Below are positions 1 through 8,663 of a stretch of 64,000 nucleotides of DNA, piece by piece. Position 1 is the stretch's first letter. Every line of letters begins with the position of its first letter. The position numbers and the translations under genes are program-made. This DNA comes from Flavobacterium sp. CECT 9288 (GTDB taxonomy: Bacteria; Bacteroidota; Bacteroidia; Flavobacteriales; Flavobacteriaceae). A model generated the notes under the pieces. The model was not told the DNA's origin and searched no databases. It saw only the letters and a program-made list of their open reading frames with translations. The DNA lies in assembly GCF_918731615.1 (NCBI RefSeq), contig NZ_OU957226.1, positions 3,039,501-3,103,500 on the forward strand, in the 5' to 3' direction.

Positions 1-3000
1 GCTAGACATGTCTTTGGCTAATTTTGTTGCCATTGCAAATGCTTTTTGCTTTTGCCCAAGCAATAACAAAGTTTCTAGAGCCATGGCACGATTCCTATCA
101 GCAGAACCATAATAGTAATAATTATAGTTGGAATTGTCATCAATTGAAGTATTCAGCAACAACGATAAACCTGCCGATTTTTGCCCTGCCAATACATACG
201 CCGAAGCCAAACGCAATTTACTTTCGTTCGAAATTCCTTTGGTTTCACGCAATCTGTTCATCGAAGACAAATCGGGAGCTCCTGCCAACGCTAATGTGTA
301 TAAACGATACGATTGTGCCAAATCATTTCCATAACTCGGCATAAATCGCCATTGTTTGGCTTCTTTTTGTTGATACGAAATCCATTTTGATTTGAAATTG
401 ATCGGCAAGAAATACCCTTTTTTCTCTGCTTCAATCATAAAATGTCCCGCATACGAAGTACCCCAATCATCGGCGACGGTTCCTCCTTGCCAGTATGCCA
501 TTCCCCCATTCGATAATTGAAAACCTCCCAAACGAGTAATTCCAGCGGTCACATTTTTTTGAATTAATTGCTGACGCGTAGCATCCAAATCGACAATATC
601 ATTTAAATACAATTGTGGAAAAACTGACGAAGTCGTTTGCTCGACACAACCGTGAGGATATTGAATCAGATATTGTAATCGCCCGTTTAAATTGATCGTT
701 GGCATTGAGGAAACCTCCAGTTTTGCCTTATTACTTCCCGAAACACCAAATGTTTTCCACGAAATAGTTTTAGTACTATTCGGTTCCAAAATCACATCAG
801 TAAATGTATTGGTCACTGGATTCGGATTGGTCATATCGATCTCTACATCATACACTGATTTTTCCTTACCCGAAGTTGCGACGATCTGCACTTTCCCAAT
901 TCCGGTGACAGAACCTACGGCCAAATTGAAATAGGCCATTTTTTCGTCAGGCTGAGCAAATGACAATTTTTGAGTGGCGCTGCCTATAACTTTTAATCCG
1001 TTGTTCGTTTTAATCTGAACGGTAACATTTTTGATGTTTTTTTCCATGGCAAAAACAGTCACCGGAATTGTCACTTTCTCGGATGGAGAGATTTTTCTTG
1101 GCAACGAAGCCAAAACCATCAAAGGACTGCGAACCGGAGTCGCTTTTTCGGCACTTCCGTACGCACTTGAAGTTGCATCGCCAGCCACGATCATTGTTTT
1201 TACGGAGCCAATGTACTTCGGTAATTTTACCTGATGGGTTTTGGTTTGTCCTTTTTCTAATTTAAAAGGTCCCATATAAATTACAACCGGTTTGAAACGA
1301 TTGGCTTTTTTGGCTTTTCCACCACCCAGATCTTGGTCACCACCAATACTGAAAATCTGATTTACTTTTCCGCCGTACGCTCCAATCACATCATCATAAA
1401 TATCCCATGTTTTTACACCCAAAGCTTCACGAACATAGAAACTATCCCAAGCATTTGGCGCTTTGAAACGAGTTAAATCCAATAATCCTTCATCAACAAT
1501 AGCAATGGTGTAGGTCATTGCTTTTCCAGATTGTTCGCTCACTTTTATAGCGAATGATTGCTCCGGACGCAAGACATCAGGCATTACTAATTTGGGAGCA
1601 AGAATGGTGTTTTTATCAACCACTTCAATGGGCACAATTCCATACATTCGGATTGGCGAATCATTTTTGGTTGAAGCATGTGGTTGCAAAAGCGTAATAT
1701 TAAAATACACATTTGGAGCCATAGCAGCCGTAATGGGAATAGTAACTTTGGTTTCTCCTTTTTGGGTCTTCGCCCAAAGAGTCTGCACTACTTTTGAACC
1801 ATTTTCAATAGAGATAAAAGCTCGTCCTCCTGCACTAGATGGAAACGAAATTTGAGCATTTTCACCCACTGCATACTTCTCCTTATCCGTAGAAAACACT
1901 AACATATTCGCCGTAGCAGCATCTGTATTTCTAGTTTTTCCAGACCATGTTGGCCAATCGATATTTACCGTCAAAGCCGTTGCGTGTCCGCCAACAGCAT
2001 CAGAAACCCGAATCATATAACGTCCCCACTCTTCATCACTCAAGGCAAAACGGACATTCCCTTTTCCGCTAGCATCGGTGTTGATTATAAAAGTTTTGTA
2101 TGAAGTCGTTGCATTATCAGCGTTATAATTCGATAAATTATCGCTAGATGCATCCCACCACCAGCGCCATTCTACCTTGTAAACTTTTACTTCCAGGTTT
2201 TTAACCGACTTTGGTCTTCCGTTTTCATCGACCGTAACCACATCAAATTGGTTCATGGTTCGAGTTTCTAGCATTCCGTATTTGTTAGGCTCAGGTGACT
2301 TAATCCCCACATAAGTAGGGTACGGCGAGTAGGTCGTAGCTATAACATCGGTGCTAAAATCACCGCCTTCTTCATACACTTTGGTAATAAACGACGCTTT
2401 CAACATTCCAGGTGCTTCTCCTTGTATTTTCGGGTCAATCGTAGCATTCGCTTTTCCACTAGCATCTAATTTACCTGAGAAAACGGTAACTTCTTCGGTG
2501 CTGAATTTTCGAACCAAATCATCAAAAATATACTTGTCATAATTCTTGAAAGTCGTTATTTGTTGCGAAAATTTGGCTTGCATTTCCACATTCAAATTTT
2601 TGGCCACAGCGCCATGAAGCCATGCCACTTCCAGGTTGCTAGTGTTTGGATAAGCCGAAGAAAGTATAGCTCGTTTGAACGTGTTTTTGATTTTCAAACG
2701 ATTGGGTTTAATCGTTTCAATTTTGATACTTTTATAAAACTTCGCACCACCCACGCTAACCATTGCTTCCCAATTTCCTGTAGGAGCATCATTTGCTGTT
2801 GGAACTGTAAATGCATAATGATTCCATTCATTCGATTTTTGAACCGTTTGATACGTAACTTTCCCATTTGGATCGGCTAGTCTAAATTTGATAGGGTGTC
2901 CTAGTGGAATTTTATTCGAAGCATTATTCAAAATAAAAGACAGATACAAATTATCTCCAGGACGCCAAACGCCTCGTTCCCCATAAATGAATCCTTTAAG

Positions 3001-4986
3001 TCCTTTTTGCAAAGTCTCACCAGACACATTAAAATTACTCACTGACAATGAATTCCCGTCGTCTAATTTAACATAAGTAGACTCCGTGCCTTGCGTTACA
3101 ATAGCAAAATAGGCAAATTTATCCAACTGAAAAGTCGCAATTCCATCGCTATTGGTGGTTCCTGTAGTTATTTTTTGCTGCTGAAAAGTATACAAATCTA
3201 CTCTTGCATTTGTAACTGGCTCCGTGGTGACAATATTATTTACGGCAAACAAATACGATTTGTTTTCGCCTCTTTTTGCAATTACACCCAAATCAGTAGC
3301 CAGAATATTAGTTGCTATTTTGGCATTATAAAAATAAGAACTCGAGCAAGGATCCTGACTTTCTCTCCATTCGTAATCATCGTAGTAATAATCATCATAA
3401 GAGTTTCCGCTGTAATTAACATCATTCTCATCAACCTCTTCTTCCTCTTCGGTTGTATCCTCATCAGCAGTTTCGCATTTGTACAAAGAATATTTTTTCT
3501 TGTAAACAAACTCTACCCTATAAATCGCACCTGGTTCAGGAGTAATAATTTTAGATAAATCGAGAGCAAAAGTGTTCCACTTACTTAGATTTAGTAATGT
3601 ATTTTCTTTTAAATTCAGAGTTGATTTGGCAATAGGCTGCGCCACTCTTTTCAGGTTTTGGCTGCCATTGAGCTCGTTGTATTGCAAAAATTGCATGATG
3701 TTGTTTTTGTAAATCTTATACACTTTTACATCAACAGCACTTAGGTTTACCGCTTCAAAATTGAGTTTTAAGTTATTAGAACTTGGCAGAATTGTTCCGT
3801 TTTTGATAAACCGAACGCTTGGCTTTATTTCATCAAAGGATATTTTCTCGGTGTAATTTTCATTTAACTTTCTACCGTATTCGCTTTCTATTCCCTGAAA
3901 AACTTCTAACAAGAGTTCTCCGGTAAGCTTTTGCAAATCCACAACTGGTTCAGGCTCAACAAAAGCAACTTCTTCCGGTTCTTCAACCACTGCACTATCA
4001 ACAGCCACAGCCGAAGTATCAATATTTACAACTGATTCAACCGCTTCCACTGGCTCTGGAGCCACTTCAACTGGTTGTTGAACGGGTACTTCATTACTAA
4101 AATAAACTTTCAATACATTTCCTTGTGCAGAAAATTTTAAATTATTGGTATTTTGAATAGCGACTAATCCTTTAAAATCTTGTCCTTTTTCTAAGGGTTC
4201 CGAAAAATTAATAGACAAGGTTTGATTATCTCCTTCTTGAATTTCTGTCTTAACTACTTTAAACTCTTTCAATGCCGTGATCGGGAAATCGATAGTCCCT
4301 TTTTGATCGATATCAAAATCACTTCCGTCGTATTTTATCTCCAAATTACTTTTAGATTCCAATCGTTGAATGCTGTCAATTCTGAACTTGAATTCTTTTC
4401 CAACTGCAGTGGTTTTTTCGAAAACAATTTTCAAATCGCTTCCGTTATGCTCCGCTTCAATCAATTTTTTAGCGGTTTCCAAATCCATATTATCAGCTGT
4501 TTTGAGTACCGCATTCAAGTATTGGTATTCTGGGCTGTAGGACTGCAAATCCAGCGTATTGACCACAAAATCTTGCTTAATCGTTTTTACCGTAAAGTTA
4601 AAATTGGATAATGTTTTATCTTTTTCAGCAACCTTTGGATTCAGTTGATCCAAATGCAAAGTCACTTGATATTCCATACCTGATTCCAGCTTTTTTTCAG
4701 GAATAAAAGCAATCGTATTGGTTGAAAGCGCAATTACTTTACCGTCTACACTTGGAGAAATGGTGAACAAATCGTTATCTAAAACCTCATTGACTTTCCA
4801 TTCTTTTTTATCAAAAGCCAAAACTACCCTAATATCCGATTCTGAAGAGACAATTCCTCCCGTAAAACTGACGATAAACTCTTTGAATAAGGAGAAATCT
4901 GAATTAAAATCGGCGGCAGATTTTCTACCACAGGCTTGAAACAAAAAAAACACACATAACACGTAAATTAATCCTTTTGTTTTCAC
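1..4986 (-). CDS. Alpha-2-macroglobulin family lipoprotein (5' part, runs off left edge)
   Basis: A large bacterial alpha-2-macroglobulin, thought to trap proteases at the cell surface or in the periplasm and usually paired with a peptidoglycan repair enzyme (PbpC), which would lie beyond the left edge. 1662 codons are visible and no stop is reached. No ATG exists at the front, so translation probably begins at GTG 4986. The N-terminus is Lys-rich, then hydrophobic, ending in FQAC with the lipid-accepting Cys at residue 19. MG-type beta-domains follow, including the family signature YGERGVWRPGD. The thioester motif CVEQ is complete (Cys1447, Gln1450; near 637-648), so the protein should be of the covalent-trapping type. 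Two oddities are a Val/Glu/Pro-rich linker around residues 300-350 and an acidic, Tyr/Asp-rich stretch near residues 505-540. Family assignment is secure; the start codon is less so. Confidence 0.9.
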   Translation of the reverse strand, partial: MKTKGLIYVLCVFFLFQACGRKSAADFNSDFSLFKEFIVSFTGGIVSSESDIRVVLAFDKKEWKVNEVLDNDLFTISPSVDGKVIALSTNTIAFIPEKKLESGMEYQVTLHLDQLNPKVAEKDKTLSNFNFTVKTIKQDFVVNTLDLQSYSPEYQYLNAVLKTADNMDLETAKKLIEAEHNGSDLKIVFEKTTAVGKEFKFRIDSIQRLESKSNLEIKYDGSDFDIDQKGTIDFPITALKEFKVVKTEIQEGDNQTLSINFSEPLEKGQDFKGLVAIQNTNNLKFSAQGNVLKVYFSNEVPVQQPVEVAPEPVEAVESVVNIDTSAVAVDSAVVEEPEEVAFVEPEPVVDLQKLTGELLLEVFQGIESEYGRKLNENYTEKISFDEIKPSVRFIKNGTILPSSNNLKLNFEAVNLSAVDVKVYKIYKNNIMQFLQYNELNGSQNLKRVAQPIAKSTLNLKENTLLNLSKWNTFALDLSKIITPEPGAIYRVEFVYKKKYSLYKCETADEDTTEEEEEVDENDVNYSGNSYDDYYYDDYEWRESQDPCSSSYFYNAKIATNILATDLGVIAKRGENKSYLFAVNNIVTTEPVTNARVDLYTFQQQKITTGTTNSDGIATFQLDKFAYFAIVTQGTESTYVKLDDGNSLSVSNFNVSGETLQKGLKGFIYGERGVWRPGDNLYLSFILNNASNKIPLGHPIKFRLADPNGKVTYQTVQKSNEWNHYAFTVPTANDAPTGNWEAMVSVGGAKFYKSIKIETIKPNRLKIKNTFKRAILSSAYPNTSNLEVAWLHGAVAKNLNVEMQAKFSQQITTFKNYDKYIFDDLVRKFSTEEVTVFSGKLDASGKANATIDPKIQGEAPGMLKASFITKVYEEGGDFSTDVIATTYSPYPTYVGIKSPEPNKYGMLETRTMNQFDVVTVDENGRPKSVKNLEVKVYKVEWRWWWDASSDNLSNYNADNATTSYKTFIINTDASGKGNVRFALSDEEWGRYMIRVSDAVGGHATALTVNIDWPTWSGKTRNTDAATANMLVFSTDKEKYAVGENAQISFPSSAGGRAFISIENGSKVVQTLWAKTQKGETKVTIPITAAMAPNVYFNITLLQPHASTKNDSPIRMYGIVPIEVVDKNTILAPKLVMPDVLRPEQSFAIKVSEQSGKAMTYTIAIVDEGLLDLTRFKAPNAWDSFYVREALGVKTWDIYDDVIGAYGGKVNQIFSIGGDQDLGGGKAKKANRFKPVVIYMGPFKLEKGQTKTHQVKLPKYIGSVKTMIVAGDATSSAYGSAEKATPVRSPLMVLASLPRKISPSEKVTIPVTVFAMEKNIKNVTVQIKTNNGLKVIGSATQKLSFAQPDEKMAYFNLAVGSVTGIGKVQIVATSGKEKSVYDVEIDMTNPNPVTNTFTDVILEPNSTKTISWKTFGVSGSNKAKLEVSSMPTINLNGRLQYLIQYPHGCVEQTTSSVFPQLYLNDIVDLDATRQQLIQKNVTAGITRLGGFQLSNGGMAYWQGGTVADDWGTSYAGHFMIEAEKKGYFLPINFKSKWISYQQKEAKQWRFMPSYGNDLAQSYRLYTLALAGAPDLSSMNRLRETKGISNESKLRLASAYVLAGQKSAGLSLLLNTSIDDNSNYNYYYYGSADRNRAMALETLLLLGQKQKAFAMATKLAKDMSS

Positions 4987-5150
4987 TTTTTGCTAGAGTT
5001 AATGGGTTATAAATTAAATTATTGCACATCTCACAAGTAACACAATAACTAGATAGTTACCGTAATATTGTAGTAAATGTAGAATAATTAATTTATTATT
5101 TTAAGAAGAAAATTCTTTGAGAGGAAATTATTTTTTAAAGGTCTTTTTTA

Positions 5151-5227
5151 GGAGCTAATCCAGCTATTCGTTACAATCTTATATGCCGAACACCGGCACA
5201 TAAGGATTTCCACTGCTATCTGGGCTA
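5151..5227 (+). repeat. Intergenic hairpin element, copy A
   Basis: A 77-bp copy of an element seen three times in this window. It starts GGAGCT, has an inner CAATCTT ... AAGGATTT frame around a hairpin (TGCCG/CGGCA), and ends GGGCTA. It lies between tadA and the alpha-2-macroglobulin gene, in the orientation opposite to those genes. A T-run (TCTTTTTTA) directly precedes it. See copies B and C. Confidence 0.8.
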
Positions 5228-5245
5228 AAGAACATCTTGAATAGT

Positions 5246-5689
5246 CTACTTCCTTCTCTCAGCAAAAAATCGTTTCATCAAATCAGCGGCTTCATTGGCC
5301 ATGATTCCTTGCACTACAGAAGTTTTAGGATGCAATTTTGTTCCAAGAGTGATAAAACCGCGTTGTTCATCACGAGCTCCAAAAACAATTTTAGAAATTT
5401 GGCTCCAATACAAAGCGCCAGCGCACATCTGGCAAGGCTCGAGTGTTACATAAAGCGTGCAACCAGTTAAATATTTTCCACCTAGATAATTTGCAGCAGC
5501 AGTGATGGATTGCATTTCGGCATGAGCTGTCACATCATGAAGTAATTCGGTTAAATTATGACTTCGAGCAATGACTTTGTTATCAATGACAATTAGCGCA
5601 CCAACAGGAATTTCGCCTTTTTCAAAAGCCATTTCTGCTTCCTGCAAAGCTTTTTTCATGAAATATTCGTCGGTGAATGGGTTTATCAT
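5246..5689 (-). CDS. tadA: tRNA-specific adenosine deaminase
   Basis: Deaminates adenosine 34 to inosine in tRNA-Arg(ACG), a cytoplasmic zinc enzyme essential for decoding CGN codons. The 147-residue product has the cytidine-deaminase fold signatures HAE (residues 56-58, zinc ligand and proton shuttle) and PCQMC (Cys86 and Cys89, zinc ligands), followed by the AGALYWSQI segment typical of TadA. Length is normal for the family. It is transcribed divergently from dxs. A TAnnTTTG-type box at 5730-5737 on the minus strand is a plausible promoter. The enzyme could be confused with guanine deaminase, but the motif set fits TadA best. Confidence 0.93.
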   Translation of the reverse strand: MINPFTDEYFMKKALQEAEMAFEKGEIPVGALIVIDNKVIARSHNLTELLHDVTAHAEMQSITAAANYLGGKYLTGCTLYVTLEPCQMCAGALYWSQISKIVFGARDEQRGFITLGTKLHPKTSVVQGIMANEAADLMKRFFAERRK

Positions 5690-5729
5690 ATGATCCCTAA
5701 CCCCAAAAGGGGAATAATTAAGTTAAACA

Positions 5730-5737
5730 CAAAAATA
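5730..5737 (-). promoter_or_regulatory. Bacteroidota -7 promoter box (TATTTTTG) for tadA
   Basis: Reads TATTTTTG on the minus strand, matching the Bacteroidota -7 consensus TAnnTTTG, 41 bases before the tadA ATG. A -33 box was not convincing. Assigned by motif and position only. Confidence 0.45.
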
Positions 5738-5772
5738 GAAAACAAAATCGTAAATTCGCTTTTTATAAAACA

Positions 5773-7554
5773 ATGAAAAACAGTTTACTTTCAAACATTA
5801 ATAACCCAACCGATTTACGCTTGCTTGACGAAGCGCAACTTCCTCAAGTTGCACAAGAATTACGTGATTTTATAATCGATATTGTGGCCGTAAAAGAAGG
5901 TCATCTTGGTGCAAGCCTTGGTGTTATTGAATTGACAATTGCCTTGCATTATGTTTTTGACACCCCAAATGATTTATTGATTTGGGATGTGGGCCATCAA
6001 GCCTATGGCCATAAAATACTGACCGGCCGAAGAGAAAATTTTCATACTAATCGTCAACTCGGAGGAATTTCTGGTTTCCCAAAAAGAAGCGAAAGCAATT
6101 ACGACACCTTTGGCGTAGGCCATTCTTCCACTTCTATTTCGGCGGCACTCGGAATGGCAATAGTATCTAATTTGAAAGGCGATTTCAACAAACAACACAT
6201 AGCTATTATTGGGGATGCTTCTATTGCCTCAGGTATGGCTTTTGAAGGATTGAATCACGCTGGAGTTACTGATGCTAATTTACTCGTAATTCTCAATGAT
6301 AACGCTATTGGGATTGACCCAAGCGTAGGTGCTTTGAAACAATACCTCACTGCGGTCAAAGAAGGGAAAAATCCAAGGCAAAACAACATGATTAAGTCCT
6401 TGAATTTTGATTATTCGGGGCCTATTGATGGTCATGATGTTTTTGCGGTGATCAAAGAATTAAAGCGTTTACAAAAAATAAAAGGTCCTAAATTTTTACA
6501 TTTAATTACCACCAAAGGAAAAGGCCTGCAACAAGCCGAAGAGGATCAAGTAAAGTACCACGCTCCGGGAAAATTTGATGCCGCAACGGGCGAAATCATA
6601 ACAAAACAAGAAGATAATTTACCTCCAAAATACCAAGATGTTTTTGGCTTGACCGTTTTAGACTTGGCTCGAAAAAATGAAAAGATAATAGGAATAACAC
6701 CTGCAATGCCCTCCGGTAGTTCGTTGAAATTTATGATGGATGCGTTTCCAGAACGTGCTTTTGACGTTGGTATTGCAGAGCAACACGCTGTGACTTTAGC
6801 CGCCGGAATGGCAACACAAGGCATGATCGTTTATTGCAACATTTACTCGACATTTTTACAAAGAGCTTATGACCAAATCATTCATGATGTGGCTTTGCAA
6901 AATCTTCCGGTAATTTTTTGCCTGGACAGAGCTGGATTGGTTGGCGAAGATGGAGCTACACATCACGGTGTTTTTGATATAGCGTACCTGCGTTGCATTC
7001 CTAATCTAATTGTTTATGCTCCGAGGAACGAAATTGAACTTCAAAATATTTTATATACCGCGCAATTAGGACTTGCAAACCCGATTGCTATTCGGTATCC
7101 TAGAGGTCGGGGTATAATAAACAACTGGAAAGAAAAATATCTGGGTCATTATAATGCTATAGCCATTGGTGCCAGCAGCTGTCTTATAGCCGGTTCAAAA
7201 GTGGCTGTTTTATCGAATGGTACTATTGGAAATAATGTTACTTTGGCTCTAGCCAAAATAAAAAAAACCACTACTATTGCCCACTATGATTTTCCTTTTG
7301 TAAAACCATTAGACGAAAAAAGTTTACACCAAATTTTCAGTCAATTTGACTCTATCATTACCCTTGAGGACGGTACCGTAAAAGGAGGATTTGGTAGTGC
7401 CATCACAGAGTTTGCAGTCTCTTATAAATACCAATCACAAATTACTGTTCTAGGAATTCCAGATGAATTTATAGAACACGGAACTGTAAACGAGTTACAA
7501 CAATATTGCAAAATTGACGTTTCTAGTCTAGAAAAAGTTTTTTTGAGTTACTAA
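5773..7554 (+). CDS. dxs: 1-deoxy-D-xylulose-5-phosphate synthase
   Basis: Catalyses the first step of the MEP isoprenoid pathway, condensing pyruvate and glyceraldehyde 3-phosphate with thiamine diphosphate. The 593-residue protein shows the expected order. The N-terminal TPP-binding domain has GHQAYGHK and a GDASIASGMAFEGLNHAG / NDN diphosphate-binding motif. The pyrimidine-binding domain has GIAEQHAVTLAAGMA and DRAGLVGEDGATHHG. A C-terminal transketolase domain follows. The length is slightly short compared with proteobacterial DXS (about 620), which is common in Bacteroidota. A DUF3078 gene follows after 9 bases, so the two are probably co-transcribed. Confidence 0.97.
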   Translation: MKNSLLSNINNPTDLRLLDEAQLPQVAQELRDFIIDIVAVKEGHLGASLGVIELTIALHYVFDTPNDLLIWDVGHQAYGHKILTGRRENFHTNRQLGGISGFPKRSESNYDTFGVGHSSTSISAALGMAIVSNLKGDFNKQHIAIIGDASIASGMAFEGLNHAGVTDANLLVILNDNAIGIDPSVGALKQYLTAVKEGKNPRQNNMIKSLNFDYSGPIDGHDVFAVIKELKRLQKIKGPKFLHLITTKGKGLQQAEEDQVKYHAPGKFDAATGEIITKQEDNLPPKYQDVFGLTVLDLARKNEKIIGITPAMPSGSSLKFMMDAFPERAFDVGIAEQHAVTLAAGMATQGMIVYCNIYSTFLQRAYDQIIHDVALQNLPVIFCLDRAGLVGEDGATHHGVFDIAYLRCIPNLIVYAPRNEIELQNILYTAQLGLANPIAIRYPRGRGIINNWKEKYLGHYNAIAIGASSCLIAGSKVAVLSNGTIGNNVTLALAKIKKTTTIAHYDFPFVKPLDEKSLHQIFSQFDSIITLEDGTVKGGFGSAITEFAVSYKYQSQITVLGIPDEFIEHGTVNELQQYCKIDVSSLEKVFLSY

Positions 7555-7563
7555 TTTTTATCA

Positions 7564-8604
7564 ATGTTCTACATGAAATCAAGAGTTTACTTAATCCTAT
7601 TTATACTTACTATCCCACTATGTGGATTTGCACAAGATACCATTCAAAATAATTATGTGAATGCTTTACAGACTGTAAATACTTTGACTAAAACACACAA
7701 GTTGACCCGAATTCCTTTACGTATAAGAACCAAAACACATTTGTTACCTTTTTCATATTGGACAAATAAAAACAGTTTAGGTTTTGATATTTCAGAGGTA
7801 GCCTTTGTAAACTGGTCTGCTGGAGGAACAAGTTCTATATCCGGTTTATTGAAAGGAAAATTTCTTCGAAATTATGCTCGAGATAACTACAATTGGTCTA
7901 ATGAATTAATATTTAGATACGGTTTAAACAAACAAGATGGTATTGAAGTACGAAAAACCGAGGATGCTATTCAATTAAACTCCACATTTGGTTATAGAAA
8001 AGACACTCTTTCTAACTGGTTTCATTCAGCAAAATTCAACTTTAATACACAGTTTACCAATGGATTTGCATACCCTAATACCGAAATAGCAATATCAAAA
8101 CCATTTGCTCCAGCCTATATCTTTATGGGAATAGGAGCTGAATACATTGATCCTGACAAAAAGAAAAACCTGTACATTTCACCGTTTACCTTTAAAACTA
8201 CTCTAGTCTTAGACCAACGTCTAGCAAATCAAGGTGCTTTTGGGGTTGTAAAAGCTACCTATGACGCAGATGGAAACTTACTTACCGAAGGTGAAACCTA
8301 TAAAATGGAACTTGGTTTTCTGGTCACCAATAAATATAAAAAAGAGATTTATAAGAACGTTAATTTAGAAAACAGATTGACCTTATACTCTGATTATATC
8401 AACCGTTTTGGAAATATTGATGTAGAATGTGACTTGCAAGTACAGCTCGTAGTAAATCAATATGTAAAGGCAAATATTGGCGCTCACGTTATTTATGACG
8501 ACGATATCAAATCAAAAAGAGAAATAGATGGCAATCAAGTAACCGAAGGACCAAAAATACAATTGAGACAAGCTATTGGAGTAGGAATTGAGTATGCATT
8601 TTAA
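7564..8604 (+). CDS. DUF3078 domain outer-membrane-type protein
   Basis: A 346-residue exported protein with a clear N-terminal signal peptide (hydrophobic run ending CGFAQD) and repeated short amphipathic strands ending in aromatic residues. That pattern, and the C-terminal ending EYAF, suggest an outer-membrane beta-barrel. The central block containing NWSAGGTSSISG is the recognisable DUF3078 signature. Function is unknown. An in-frame ATG three codons downstream (7573) would give a more typical signal peptide and may be the true start. It follows dxs closely and ends at a strong hairpin, so it is the last gene of that unit. Confidence 0.8.
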   Translation: MFYMKSRVYLILFILTIPLCGFAQDTIQNNYVNALQTVNTLTKTHKLTRIPLRIRTKTHLLPFSYWTNKNSLGFDISEVAFVNWSAGGTSSISGLLKGKFLRNYARDNYNWSNELIFRYGLNKQDGIEVRKTEDAIQLNSTFGYRKDTLSNWFHSAKFNFNTQFTNGFAYPNTEIAISKPFAPAYIFMGIGAEYIDPDKKKNLYISPFTFKTTLVLDQRLANQGAFGVVKATYDADGNLLTEGETYKMELGFLVTNKYKKEIYKNVNLENRLTLYSDYINRFGNIDVECDLQVQLVVNQYVKANIGAHVIYDDDIKSKREIDGNQVTEGPKIQLRQAIGVGIEYAF

Positions 8605-8610
8605 ATAAAA

Positions 8611-8642
8611 AGTCCTGATAAAGATATCTTTATCAGGACTTC
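8611..8642. terminator. Bidirectional terminator between DUF3078 gene and M36 protease
   Basis: A perfect 30-bp palindrome (AGTCCTGATAAAGAT and its complement, 8611-8640) with flanking A/T runs lies between two convergent genes, so it can stop transcription from both sides. Confidence 0.85.
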
Positions 8643-8663
8643 TTCTTATTCAAGTAATTACTT

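Noticed and set aside
1592..1855. Plus-strand frames across 1-4986
   Set aside because: All are shadows of the minus-strand alpha-2-macroglobulin, whose frame is open for 1662 codons with clear motifs.
6546..6824. Minus-strand frame inside dxs
   Set aside because: It lies wholly within a well-conserved enzyme gene and has no family features.
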